NCBI RefSeq assembly: GCF_003121585.1
Contig: NZ_QEOO01000047.1
Coordinates: forward strand, 1 to 64,000
Length of the DNA: 64,000 nt
Source of the DNA: Nocardioides speluncae
GTDB taxonomy: Bacteria; Actinomycetota; Actinomycetes; Propionibacteriales; Nocardioidaceae
Reading direction: 5' to 3'
In this document: positions 1-7,946 of the stretch, piece by piece
How the letters are laid out: every line of letters begins with the position of its first letter
How positions within the stretch are numbered: position 1 is the first letter of the stretch
Translations under genes and position numbers: made by a program
Notes under the pieces: model-generated
Database searches by the model: none
The model's input: the letters and a program-made list of their open reading frames with translations, nothing else
What the model was told of the DNA's origin: nothing

Positions 1-95
1 GGGACCGGTTGGCAGAACTTCCCAGACCCCACGACCACACCCTGAGGCCCGCGCCTGCTACTCACTCGCCAACTGGTCCGATGATCAGCGCATCC

Positions 96-641
96 CTAGG
101 TGCCGGTGGGCGCGGTGAACACCGCGACGCTGGTGACCGGAGCGAAGCACTCGATACCGGTCTTCTTGATCACCGGCTTCACCACCAGCTTGCCGGCGGC
201 GCGCTCGAGGGTGATGTCGTGGGGTACGTCGCAGCCGATGGCCACCACGGCCGCGAACAGGCCCTCGTCGGGAGCGGGCCGCACCCCCTTGACGGTGCTC
301 CGCACCTCCTGAGGGAGCTCGGGACCGTTGAGCTTCGCCACGAAGGCGTCGACCTTGCCCGCGCCGCCGAGCTGGGTCGGCGTGGTGGTCACGGTGCCAC
401 CGCCCTCTGTGGCGGAGACGATCTCGACCAGCTCGAAGTCCACCGGACCGTCCTGGCCGGCATCGGACGTCGCGGCGTCGGTCGGGTCGGTGGTGTCCGG
501 GCTGCCGGGGCTGGACGACGTACTCGGGGTGCTCGACGGCTCGTTGGCGGTGGTCGGCTCCTCCTCGCCGCAGCCGGCCAGCGCCAGCACCAGGAGTCCG
601 GCGGCGAGCGTGGTCAGGGTCTTCCGAGAGTTCGTTCGCAT
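96..641 (-). CDS. Secreted lipoprotein of unknown function, 181 aa
   Basis: I do not recognise a family. The first 24 residues form a lipoprotein signal peptide: basic RTNSRK, a hydrophobic stretch, then lipobox LALAGC with Cys24 as the lipidation site. A Ser/Thr/Pro/Asp-rich linker (about residues 28-65) follows, typical of a tether from membrane to folded domain. The folded part (about 70-181) has two cysteines, in GCDVPHD and IECFAP, that could form a disulfide. The ATG at 641 was chosen because the signal peptide starts there; the reading frame upstream lacks signal character. It is divergent from the secreted nuclease at 826. Confidence 0.75.
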   Translation of the reverse strand: MRTNSRKTLTTLAAGLLVLALAGCGEEEPTTANEPSSTPSTSSSPGSPDTTDPTDAATSDAGQDGPVDFELVEIVSATEGGGTVTTTPTQLGGAGKVDAFVAKLNGPELPQEVRSTVKGVRPAPDEGLFAAVVAIGCDVPHDITLERAAGKLVVKPVIKKTGIECFAPVTSVAVFTAPTGT

Positions 642-825
642 GAGGGTCCGACGCCTTCCGGCTGCGCGTGGTTCCCGCCGCTCGCGGGCTCGGGCCGAAA
701 CTGTAGACCACTCCACTCGCCAAGGAAGTCGGCCGTCGTACCGCCGGTGAATGCTCCGCGAACACCGTGGCCGACACCGGCCGTGCCTCTGCCATCCTTT
801 ACCTTTTCGGTGGATCGTGGTTGGT
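642..825. other. Divergent intergenic region, lipoprotein / secreted nuclease
   Basis: 184 bp between two divergently transcribed exported-protein genes, so it must hold both promoters. I see no clear repeat or operator. The only promoter-like word is TACCTT, about 20 nt before the nuclease start. Bases 1-95 at the window edge also hold nothing I can assign. Confidence 0.4.
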
Positions 826-1968
826 ATGACCTCGACTCTCGGAACACGCAGGATCACCGTCCTCTTCGTCGCGTTCCTGGTGGCCGTCACCCTCGCCCCA
901 CCGGCCACCCAGTCGGCCGGAGCGGCCACCCCGATCACCGTCGGCCAGGCCATCGCGACCCAGAACGGCTCGACCGCGACCGTGCGCGGGTACGTCGTCG
1001 GCCAGCCGACCGCCACCAACACGGTGGTGACCAGCAACTACCCCAACGACTACGCGCTCGCGCTCGCCGCGTCCGCCTCGGAGACCAGCACCTCGCGGAT
1101 GCTCTACGTGCAGATCCCGGACCAGTTCCGCGCGTCGTTCGGGCTGCGGACCAACCCCAGCCTGCGCGGCAAGCAGATCGACGTGACCGGCCAGCTCACG
1201 GCGTACTTCTCCCACGCCGGGCTCAAGAACGGCACGGCGTTCACAGTCGTCGGCAGCACGCCGCCGACCGATCCGCCGGGCGACCCGGGTGACTACTACG
1301 CGGACGCCGAGGGCAAGACCGGGCCCGCGCTGCGGGCCGCGCTGCACGAGATCATCGACGATCACACCCGGCTCAGCTACGACCAGGTGTGGAACGCGCT
1401 CAAGGCGACCGACCAGGACCCCGCCAACAGCAACAACGTGATCGAGCTCTACACCGGGCGGTCGATCAGCAAGTCCAGCAACGGCGGCGGCTCCGGCCAG
1501 TGGAACCGCGAGCACGTCTGGGCGCAGTCCCACGGCGACCTCGGTACGTCGGCAGGTCCGGGTACCGACATCCACCATCTCCGCCCGGAGGACGTCGGCG
1601 TCAACTCGGTCCGCGGCAACAAGGACTTCGACAACGGCGGCTCTCCGGTGAGCGGCTGCACCGACTGCTTCACCGACGGCGACTCGTTCGAGCCGCGGGA
1701 CGCGGTCAAGGGCGACGTGGCCCGGATGATCCTCTACATGTCGATCCGCTACGAAGGCGATGACTCCTGGCCCGACCTGGAGCCGAACCAGTCGACCAGC
1801 AACGGCTCCGCGCCGTACATGGGCAAGCTGTCGACGCTCCTCGCCTGGCACGCCGCCGACCCGGTCAGTGCCACCGAGCAGCGCCGCAACGAGATCATCT
1901 TCACCACCTACCAGCACAACCGGAACCCGTTCATCGACCACCCGGAGTGGGCGGAGTCGATCTGGTAG
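826..1968 (+). CDS. Secreted endonuclease I with N-terminal OB-fold-like domain, 380 aa
   Basis: Predicted extracellular DNA/RNA endonuclease. A signal peptide covers about residues 1-34 (hydrophobic VLFVAFLVAVTLA). Residues 35-145 look like the OB-fold nucleic-acid-binding module seen in Bacillus YhcR-type nucleases (repeated V-RGYVVG and VTGQL strands). Residues 157-380 match the endonuclease I (PF04231) layout: WNREHVWAQSHG at 226-237 with the catalytic His, and DIHHLRPED at 248-256 followed by N and RGN. The ATG at 826 places the signal peptide at the N-terminus. It probably scavenges nucleotides or phosphate from environmental DNA; that role is inference. Confidence 0.87.
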   Translation: MTSTLGTRRITVLFVAFLVAVTLAPPATQSAGAATPITVGQAIATQNGSTATVRGYVVGQPTATNTVVTSNYPNDYALALAASASETSTSRMLYVQIPDQFRASFGLRTNPSLRGKQIDVTGQLTAYFSHAGLKNGTAFTVVGSTPPTDPPGDPGDYYADAEGKTGPALRAALHEIIDDHTRLSYDQVWNALKATDQDPANSNNVIELYTGRSISKSSNGGGSGQWNREHVWAQSHGDLGTSAGPGTDIHHLRPEDVGVNSVRGNKDFDNGGSPVSGCTDCFTDGDSFEPRDAVKGDVARMILYMSIRYEGDDSWPDLEPNQSTSNGSAPYMGKLSTLLAWHAADPVSATEQRRNEIIFTTYQHNRNPFIDHPEWAESIW

Positions 1969-1971
1969 GCG

Positions 1972-2538
1972 TTACTCGACCGACGATTCGGGCTTCACGA
2001 CCCGGTAGCGACCGCAGGCGAACGCGCCGTTCCGATGGACCTCGACCGTCTCCAGGTCGAGGCGGCGGGGGAGCAGCGGGGCGCCGGCGCCGAGCATCAC
2101 CGGCGCGAAGCACGCGATCACCTCGTCGAGCAGGCCGTGGTCGGCGAACTGGCCGGCCAGGTCGCCGCCACCGACGATCCACACGTTGCGGCCGTCGGCG
2201 GCCTTGACCATCGCGTCGTGCACGGCCGGCACGTCGTCACCGGTGAAGGTGATGTCCGCGCCCGGGACGACCCGTGGCTCGCGGTGGGTGAAGACCCAGG
2301 TCGGGACGTCGTAGACCCACTTCCACTCCTCGACCGGCTTCTCCTTGAACTCGTGGTCGAGGACCCAGTCGTAGGTCGACCTGCCCATCGCCAGCGCGCC
2401 GACCTCGGCGTAGAAGTCGTCGTAGTTCAGGGCGCCCTTGCGGTCCTGCTCCTGGCGGAACAGCCACTCGAGGGAGTGGTTCTCGTCCGCGATGAAGCCG
2501 TCCAGGCTGGTCGCTGTGTAGAACTGGGTCAGGGTCAT
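1972..2538 (-). CDS. Dihydrofolate reductase-like (RibD C-terminal) protein, 188 aa
   Basis: Belongs to the DHFR-like/RibD C-terminal reductase superfamily (YyaP/YwjB type). N-terminal TATSLDGFIAD is the family hallmark, GRSTYDW follows in the middle, and WIVGGGDLAGQF near residue 125 is the NADPH-binding glycine motif. The substrate is unknown; such proteins are rarely true folate enzymes. The start overlaps the stop of the AraC-DinB gene by ATGA, so the two are translationally coupled and probably act together. It ends 4 nt from the convergent nuclease gene. Confidence 0.87.
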   Translation of the reverse strand: MTLTQFYTATSLDGFIADENHSLEWLFRQEQDRKGALNYDDFYAEVGALAMGRSTYDWVLDHEFKEKPVEEWKWVYDVPTWVFTHREPRVVPGADITFTGDDVPAVHDAMVKAADGRNVWIVGGGDLAGQFADHGLLDEVIACFAPVMLGAGAPLLPRRLDLETVEVHRNGAFACGRYRVVKPESSVE

Positions 2539-3497
2539 GAGCCGTTCCTTCCGGGGTCGGTTGTGGCGGGCTGCGCACGCTCGCGCAGCCACATGATCGG
2601 GTCGCCGTGGTCGGCCTTGACGCCGACGCTGCGGAGCAGCTGGCGGACCACCTGACGGCGGTACGCCGAGTACGTCAGCACGTGGCTGACCACGCTGCCG
2701 ATCACGAAGCTCTCCGGCGGGTCGCACAGGGCGTCGATCAGGATGTCGCCCCACCGGCCCTCGTCCTCGAACCGCTGGACGGCGGCCAGCCACCGCGGCG
2801 CCACGGCCTCGTGGCGGGTCACCAGGGTGCCGAGGTCGCGCCCACCGCGGTTCGGCAGGTCGGCGCCGTCGATTGCGGCCAGCCAGACCTCCTTGGTCCA
2901 GATCAGCTTCTCCAGGATCGCGGCGATCGACTCCTCCGGACCGTCCCAGCCGAGCACCTCGTGGCGGGGCATCAGGGTCCGGTCGTAGTCCTTGGTGGCG
3001 ACCTTGCCGGCGAGCTCGAGCAGCGCGCGGGTGTCGTCGACGTCGTGGTGGACGAGTTGGGTGGTGGGGTCCATCGGAGCCTCCTGGGCGGGCGTGGTCG
3101 TGGTGTCGACCCACAGCGAGGTCGGCGGGTGGAAGTGGATGCCGTTGGGCGCGTCCAGCCAGCGCTGCGGATGCGCGCGGGCCGCGCTCGGCGGGTGTCC
3201 GAATGCGCGCGAGTAGGCACGGGAGAAGCCCTCGACCGACTCGTACCCCTCGGTCAGCGCCACCTCGGTCACCTGCTCGCCGTTGCGCAGCCGCCAGCCG
3301 GCGCGCTCCAGGATCACCCGGCGCCGCAGCGCCACCGGCGACTCGTAGGTCCCGCGGCGGAACTCCCTGCTGAAGTGGTACGGCGAGCTGTAGGCCCGGC
3401 GCGCCATCTGGTCGCGGTCACCGGCCTCCTCGTCGAGCACGGCATCCAGCAGCTCGCGCAGCCGGTCGCGGGGCATCCCGGCGGTCGGTCCAGTCAT
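2535..3497 (-). CDS. AraC-type regulator fused to a DinB-like domain, 320 aa
   Basis: Residues 1-115 are an AraC/XylS double helix-turn-helix: MARRAYSSPYHFSREFRR is the first helix pair and VALTEGYESVEGFSRAYSRA the second. Residues about 145-310 resemble the DinB/DUF664 four-helix fold (VHHDVDDTRALLELAGKV, later SHVLTYSAYRRQVV). AraC-DinB fusions are known in actinobacteria, with the DinB part presumed to be an effector or thiol-linked sensor domain. It is the first gene of a two-gene operon with the DHFR-like reductase. The ATG at 3497 faces the GNAT gene across a 73-bp divergent spacer. Confidence 0.85.
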   Translation of the reverse strand: MTGPTAGMPRDRLRELLDAVLDEEAGDRDQMARRAYSSPYHFSREFRRGTYESPVALRRRVILERAGWRLRNGEQVTEVALTEGYESVEGFSRAYSRAFGHPPSAARAHPQRWLDAPNGIHFHPPTSLWVDTTTTPAQEAPMDPTTQLVHHDVDDTRALLELAGKVATKDYDRTLMPRHEVLGWDGPEESIAAILEKLIWTKEVWLAAIDGADLPNRGGRDLGTLVTRHEAVAPRWLAAVQRFEDEGRWGDILIDALCDPPESFVIGSVVSHVLTYSAYRRQVVRQLLRSVGVKADHGDPIMWLRERAQPATTDPGRNGS

Positions 3498-3558
3498 GGA
3501 CCCAGTCTCGCGCCGTCCACCGACATCACGCTTGACCGTTCGTGCTGACCCAACGAGT

Positions 3559-3564
3559 TAGGCT
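3559..3564 (+). promoter_or_regulatory. -10 hexamer TAGGCT of leaderless GNAT gene
   Basis: TAGGCT ends 6 nt before the GTG at 3571, so transcription should start at or next to the start codon. No Shine-Dalgarno sequence is present. Confidence 0.6.
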
Positions 3565-3570
3565 CCGATC

Positions 3571-4416
3571 GTGCTCACCACCCGGCACGGAATCCGCCTG
3601 CTCGGCGCGTCCGACCTGCCCGAGTTCTTGGCGCTCGCCGCCGTGGACCCGGTGGTCAACGTGTTCGCCGACTACCGGGCCCGGACCACCAACCTCGACC
3701 CGCGCTGGCTGGGCGGCGAGATGTGGGGCCGGTTCACCGACGGCCGGATGACCGCCGCCTGCCACGTCGGCGCGAACCTGGTGCCGGTGCAGGCCGACCG
3801 CGAGGCCGTGGTGGCGTTCGCCGAGCGGGCGCTGGCCCGGGGTCGGGTGTCGGCCACCATCGTCGGGCTGCACGACGCCGTCGAGACCTTCTGGCAGGTC
3901 GCGGCGCAGGAGTGGGGGCGGCCCCGCGAGCTCCGGTGGCAGCAACGCCACCTCGAGCTCGCCGGCAAGCCCACGCTGGAGCCGGACCCGCTGGTACGGC
4001 GCACCACCCGCGAGGATCTGGAGCGGCTCTACCCGGCGTGCGTGGCGATGTACACCGAGGAGGTCGGCGTCTCGCCCGAGGACGGCGGCGGCGCGGACCT
4101 CTACCGGGCCCGGGTCAGCCAGCTGATCGCGCGCGGCTGGTCCTTCGCGAGGTTCGAGGGCGGCCGGGTGGTGTTCAAGGCCGAGGTCGCCTGCGTGTCG
4201 CCGTACGCCGCGCAGGTGCAGGGCGTCTACGTGCCGCCGGACCGGCGCGGCGAGGGGATCGGCTCGCGCGGGATGGCCGCGGTCGCGGCGTACGTCATCA
4301 AGGATGTGGCGCCCGTCGCCTCGCTCTACGTCAACGAATGGAACCTGGCCGCTCGCCGCTCCTACGAGCGGGTCGGCTTCCGGGAGACCGCGCGGTTCTC
4401 CACGATCATGTTCTGA
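3571..4416 (+). CDS. GNAT acetyltransferase with DUF4081 domain, 281 aa
   Basis: The N-terminal half (about 1-130) is the actinobacterial DUF4081 region, the C-terminal half a GNAT acetyltransferase. The acetyl-CoA loop is visible as VYVPPDRRGEGIGSRGM (about 213-229), followed by LYVNEWNLAARRSYERVGF, the terminal GNAT helix and strand. It resembles the M. tuberculosis Rv2867c group, which lies near ispG and upstream of proS; here the six-gene paralog array separates it from proS. Substrate unknown. The GTG start is supported by a leaderless -10. The stop lies 4 nt from the convergent gene at 4421. Confidence 0.87.
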   Translation: MLTTRHGIRLLGASDLPEFLALAAVDPVVNVFADYRARTTNLDPRWLGGEMWGRFTDGRMTAACHVGANLVPVQADREAVVAFAERALARGRVSATIVGLHDAVETFWQVAAQEWGRPRELRWQQRHLELAGKPTLEPDPLVRRTTREDLERLYPACVAMYTEEVGVSPEDGGGADLYRARVSQLIARGWSFARFEGGRVVFKAEVACVSPYAAQVQGVYVPPDRRGEGIGSRGMAAVAAYVIKDVAPVASLYVNEWNLAARRSYERVGFRETARFSTIMF

Positions 4417-4420
4417 CCGG

Positions 4421-5398
4421 TCACCATCTCGTGAGCGCTGAGGCGCGGTGGCAGCTTAGCCGGACGCAGCGGACCTCGGCCGCCCATCGCCGGCCCCAGA
4501 CCTCCAGCAGCAGTGACCGCTCGGTGTCGAAGCGGACCTTGCTGAAGAAGTTTGCGCGGTACCGGACCAGGGTCCGGCCGTCGGCAGCGCGGAGGATGAC
4601 CTGGTCCTGCCCCTGGTTCAGGTCGGCCGGCAGCGTGGCGAACCGCTCGCCGTCGGGCGAGACCGCCACCGCCGTCTCGCGACACGAGCGCCAGAGCACG
4701 ACCGACGGCGCGGTGAGCTTGCTCAGCGCCGAGCACCAGTTCCCGTCGGTCTCGTAGACGAGGCGGTTGGCCGGGATATCGGCGTACAGCGCGGACGCTC
4801 GCTTGACGACGGTGATGGTGTCGCGATCGACGTCCCACCAGAACGTCCGGCCGTTCCGGCCCAGATCGTCGGTGAGCAGCACCCGCCTGCCGAAGTCCAG
4901 GCTGAAGACGGCGGACCGGAAGAACCGGCTGGCGACCCGAGCGCCGGTCCGCGCGTCGATCACCTGGGCGGTGCTGCCGTCGGAGTCGATCGGCTCGAAC
5001 ATGCCAACCCGCCGGCCGTCGTTGGACAGCTGGATGTAGCTCGACGGGTGCCGGTCCAGCACCTTCCACCGGCCGTCGCGCCCGACCCGGACCAACGTGC
5101 GGGCTTCGGACTTCGACTCGGTCCGGACGATGTACGCCGTACCGGACCGGCCGTAGAGCTCCACGTCCTCGGCCCGGACCGGGATCCGCCGGGAGCCGTC
5201 CACGATCGTCTTGCCGTCCAGGTAGGGAATCCGAGCGTTCCCGCCGCGGTCCAGCTCGGCTGGGGCCAGGAAGAGGGTCGGCACGTCGTCGACCGACGCG
5301 ACGGCGGTGGTGCCAGCGGTGCCGCTGGCGCTCAACAGGGGTGCGGCAAGCGCGAGGCCGGCCATGGCAAACAGTGACTTGGCGAGTGGCATCCGCAT
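4421..5398 (-). CDS. Secreted propeller-like protein, paralog 1 of 6, 325 aa
   Basis: First of six homologous exported proteins here. A signal peptide covers about residues 1-34. It shares with the others the N-terminal pattern RG(P)xxxIPYxxGxTxVDGxR, a middle DxxTGxxxxxRxF-type strand repeat, WxS C-terminal blade motifs and ISPDxxRxAT (here VSPDGERFAT). Repeating short beta strands with SNDGRRV and SPDG turns suggest a TolB/WD40-like propeller. Two cysteine pairs are kept: CX16C (CSALSK...WRSC) and CX4C (RCVRLSC). It is the most divergent copy. An ECF-type promoter lies 41 nt upstream of the start. Function unknown. Confidence 0.8.
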   Translation of the reverse strand: MRMPLAKSLFAMAGLALAAPLLSASGTAGTTAVASVDDVPTLFLAPAELDRGGNARIPYLDGKTIVDGSRRIPVRAEDVELYGRSGTAYIVRTESKSEARTLVRVGRDGRWKVLDRHPSSYIQLSNDGRRVGMFEPIDSDGSTAQVIDARTGARVASRFFRSAVFSLDFGRRVLLTDDLGRNGRTFWWDVDRDTITVVKRASALYADIPANRLVYETDGNWCSALSKLTAPSVVLWRSCRETAVAVSPDGERFATLPADLNQGQDQVILRAADGRTLVRYRANFFSKVRFDTERSLLLEVWGRRWAAEVRCVRLSCHRASALTRW

Positions 5399-5438
5399 TC
5401 GAGGTCTCCTGGGTTCCGAGGGCGTCCGTCGTACTCAC

Positions 5439-5464
5439 GACGCAAAAGCCGCGCCGGTGGTTGC
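5439..5464 (-). promoter_or_regulatory. ECF-sigma-type promoter of paralog 1
   Basis: On the minus strand GATGCAACC (-35 core GCAACC, 5459-5464), a 16-nt spacer, then CGTC (-10, 5439-5442). The same arrangement precedes paralogs 3 and 6. The AAC core at -35 and CGTC at -10 are characteristic of ECF sigma factors. Confidence 0.6.
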
Positions 5465-5473
5465 ATCGGCCGG

Positions 5474-5479
5474 TAGCGT
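5474..5479 (+). promoter_or_regulatory. -10 hexamer TAGCGT of leaderless DoxX-like gene
   Basis: TAGCGT ends 7 nt before the GTG at 5487, the leaderless spacing. It decides this start over longer in-frame alternatives. Confidence 0.55.
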
Positions 5480-5486
5480 CCTCGGT

Positions 5487-5852
5487 GTGAGCACACCCAA
5501 GGATGTCCTCGGCCTGGCCGGTCTCCTCGCCACCTCCGGGGTGGTGCACCTGGTCAAGCCCTCGGTCTACGAGCCGATGATGCCGAAGCTGATCCCGGCG
5601 CACCGCGAGTTGATCCTGGTGTCCGGCGTCGCCGAGCTGGCGCTGGCCGCTGGGCTGCTGTACCCGCGGACCCGCAAGGCCGCCGGCTGGGGGAGTGCGG
5701 CGCTGCTGCTCGCTGTCTACCCGGCGAACCTCAAGATGGCCAAGGACGCCGCCGGGTCGAGCAACAAGACCTTCAAGGGCATCGCCATCGGCCGGCTGCC
5801 GCTGCAGCTGCCGCTGATCCGGACCGCGCTCAAGGCCGCTCGTACCCCGTGA
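5487..5852 (+). CDS. DoxX-like small membrane protein, 121 aa
   Basis: Four hydrophobic segments fill most of the protein (about 5-24, 44-62, 69-88, 100-118), the layout of the DoxX/MauE-like membrane family. The motif LVKPSVYEPMMPKLIPAHRE between the first two helices is typical of the actinobacterial DoxX branch. No redox cysteine pair is visible, so a catalytic role is not supported. It lies 4 nt upstream of the DUF2071 gene, so the two form an operon. The pair sits inside the array of six secreted paralogs on the opposite strand. Confidence 0.75.
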   Translation: MSTPKDVLGLAGLLATSGVVHLVKPSVYEPMMPKLIPAHRELILVSGVAELALAAGLLYPRTRKAAGWGSAALLLAVYPANLKMAKDAAGSSNKTFKGIAIGRLPLQLPLIRTALKAARTP

Positions 5853-5856
5853 TCCG

Positions 5857-6633
5857 GTGACGTTCGACGGTACGACGCGCCCGCCGCTGCGCTGGCACCA
5901 CTCCACGACCGAGCTGGACGACTTCGCGATCATCACCTACCGGGTCACGGCCGAGGCGGTCGCGCGGCACCTACCGGAGGGCTTCGAGCCGGAGGAGTTC
6001 GCGTTCGAGGACGGTACGACGGGCGCGCTGGTGTCGGCGGTCGTGTTCCGCGACCGCGACTACCACTTCCGGTTCTTCCGCCCGGTCTCGATCACCTGTG
6101 GGCAGATCAACTACCGCACCTACGTCCGCGCGCACGGCGAGCCCGGCGTCTGGTTCTTCGGCACCAGCCTCGACCATCCGCTGGTGGTGGTCCCGAAGCT
6201 GCTGTGGCAGATGCCGTGGCGGCGCAGCCGGATCAGCATCGCCGGCGTCTGGGATGGCACACCAGCCCATTGGCAGATGACCGCCGTGGACGCCTCGGAC
6301 GAGAGCCACTGCGAGCTGGTCGAGCAACCGGGACCGCTGGGCCCGCTGGACGGCTTCCTGGAGGTCGCCGACGTGCTCCGCACGCTCACCCACCCGACCG
6401 CCGGCTGGTACCGGCGCCGCGACGGCGACGTCGGCAGCTACACGATCTGGCACCCAGTGATGGACGCGCGCCGGTTCCGCGTCGAGGCGGCCCGGTTCAC
6501 GTTCCTGGAGCGGCTCGGGCTGATCACCGCCGACGCCGTCCCGCACTCGGCACTCGCCCAGCAGACCATCCACTTCGACGTACACACGCCGCCAAGACGT
6601 CAGGCGCGCCCGACCCGAGCCACGCGCCCCTGA
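5857..6633 (+). CDS. DUF2071 (YqjF-like) family protein, 258 aa
   Basis: Matches the DUF2071/YqjF family, which shares the acetoacetate decarboxylase-like fold. Characteristic features are an N-terminal WHHSTTELDDFAI, LPEGFEP (family: LPxGxxL/xP), VSAVVFRD, the PVSITCGQINYRTYV segment, and LDHPLVVVPKLLWQMPW in the middle. No reaction is established. The GTG start is 4 nt after the DoxX-like stop. The 3' end overlaps an imperfect inverted repeat (ACGTCAGG...CCTGACGT, about 6597-6636) that may end both this transcript and convergent paralog 2. Confidence 0.8.
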   Translation: MTFDGTTRPPLRWHHSTTELDDFAIITYRVTAEAVARHLPEGFEPEEFAFEDGTTGALVSAVVFRDRDYHFRFFRPVSITCGQINYRTYVRAHGEPGVWFFGTSLDHPLVVVPKLLWQMPWRRSRISIAGVWDGTPAHWQMTAVDASDESHCELVEQPGPLGPLDGFLEVADVLRTLTHPTAGWYRRRDGDVGSYTIWHPVMDARRFRVEAARFTFLERLGLITADAVPHSALAQQTIHFDVHTPPRRQARPTRATRP

Positions 6634-6648
6634 CGTCCGACAAGGCTG

Positions 6649-7635
6649 TTAGCTGCCGACCGGCCTGAGCGCTGAGGCCCGGTTGCAGCGGGTCCCGGTG
6701 CACCGGGTCAGGGCGGTCCAGCGACTGCCGTTGGTTTCCATCAGGAGCGCGCGATTGGTCTCCCATGTGAAGCCAGAGAAGCCGTGGTGTGCGGTGAACG
6801 TGTGCAGCGCCCGGCCGGATCCATTGCGCACCGTCACCGGGCTCGTGCCCTGGCCCGGGTCGAGGGTGAGATCGGTCGCCAGCCGGCTCGCGTCCGGCGA
6901 GATCGCCGTGATCCTGTACCGGCAGGAGCGCCAGATCGGCTTGCTCGGCGCCGAGATCCGGGTGAGCACCGAGCACCCGTTGCCTTCGTGCGCTGTGCCG
7001 CCGGTGTAGTAGGCCAGCCGGTCGGCCTTGAAGTCGGCGAGGTAGCCGAACTTGGCCTTGACCATGCGCCGGGTGTTGGTGCGGGTGTTCCAGAGGACCG
7101 TGCGGTCGGGGAACTTGATCGTCAGCAGCAGCCGGTTGCCGTCGTAGTCGAGCTTCTCGCGGACCAGACCCGTGAACCTGGCGGTGCGCACGGAGGTGCC
7201 GCTCCGGGTATCGATGAGCCTGAGCAGCGTGCGCTGACTGGTCTGGCTGTCGGTGACGGCGACACGCGTGCCGCTGGTGTTGAGCTTCGCGCTCCAGGTC
7301 TTCTCGCCGCGCAGCAGGACCTTCGCCGGCTGGCCGACGCCGACCCGCAGCGGGCGCAGGTTGGCACCGCTCCCGGCGCTCGCCTGCACGACGTACGACG
7401 CCGGGCCGGCCTTGCCGAGGAGGCGCACCACTTGGGCGTTCACCACGATTCGCCGGTCGCCGTCGACGACCGTGTTGCCTTGGACGTGCGGGATTCTAGG
7501 ATCTGGCCCTCGCTTGATCGCGGCGGGCTTGAGGTTCTTCGTGGGCTCCGCGTGAGCCGCCGGCAGAGCGCCGGACGGCAGAACGGTCGCTGCTACTGCG
7601 GTGGCGGCCATGATGGCCAGAAATGCTCGTCTCAT
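6649..7635 (-). CDS. Secreted propeller-like protein, paralog 2 of 6, 328 aa
   Basis: A signal peptide covers about residues 1-28 (AFLAIMAATAVAATVLPSGA, cleavage near AHA). It carries IKRGPDPRIPHVQGNTVVDG near the N-terminus, then the family beta-strand repeats, ISPDASRLATDLTLD, and FTWETNRALLMETNGSRWTA. Both cysteine pairs are present: CX16C (CSVLTR...WRSC) and CX4C (RCTGTRC). The ATG at 7635 is preceded by the purine-rich site GGGGGAAGAAAG; the in-frame upstream ATG lacks a ribosome-binding site. Its upstream DNA holds a 166-bp palindrome and only a degenerate version of the ECF promoter. Confidence 0.82.
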   Translation of the reverse strand: MRRAFLAIMAATAVAATVLPSGALPAAHAEPTKNLKPAAIKRGPDPRIPHVQGNTVVDGDRRIVVNAQVVRLLGKAGPASYVVQASAGSGANLRPLRVGVGQPAKVLLRGEKTWSAKLNTSGTRVAVTDSQTSQRTLLRLIDTRSGTSVRTARFTGLVREKLDYDGNRLLLTIKFPDRTVLWNTRTNTRRMVKAKFGYLADFKADRLAYYTGGTAHEGNGCSVLTRISAPSKPIWRSCRYRITAISPDASRLATDLTLDPGQGTSPVTVRNGSGRALHTFTAHHGFSGFTWETNRALLMETNGSRWTALTRCTGTRCNRASALRPVGS

Positions 7636-7698
7636 CTTTCTTCCCCCATTGAGTGTTGTGAGCAACGTGCTGACCTGCTAGACGCAGGGAGGGCGTCG

Positions 7699-7864
7699 CT
7701 AGTGGGCATCTCCGGAAGTTCGTCGGGGTCTGAGCGGCCAGGGCACGCACATCGCTGCGTTGTCGTCGGTCGTCGGGCCACCGGCCCGCCTCCCTCCGAC
7801 GCCTTGCGCTGCACGCACCCTGACCACTCATACCCTCGAAGAACTTCCGGGAGATACCCACTAG
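7699..7864. repeat. 166-bp imperfect palindrome between paralogs 2 and 3
   Basis: The left end CTAGTGGGCATCTCC (from 7699) and the right end GGGAGATACCCACTAG (to 7864) are inverted copies. The match continues inward through GGAAGTTC and TGAG(C/T)GG(C/T)CAGGG. The centre is the hairpin CGGGCC-ACC-GGCCCG at 7774-7788, exactly the midpoint of the outer ends. Three C/T differences between the arms become G-U pairs in minus-strand RNA. It could be a miniature transposable element or a structured leader of paralog 2. Confidence 0.7.
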
Positions 7865-7901
7865 TTGCGTAAAGAACGCGATTCGGCCAGAAGAGAAATA
7901 C

Positions 7902-7931
7902 AACCGCGACCGGCCGAGGCCGGTCGCGGTT
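7902..7931 (-). terminator. Terminator of paralog 3
   Basis: Perfect 14-bp inverted repeat AACCGCGACCGGCC with a 2-nt centre, 15 nt past the stop codon of paralog 3. On the minus strand a T-rich tail, TATTTCTCTTC, follows. Confidence 0.8.
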
Positions 7932-7946
7932 GGCGGTGCGCGTGAT

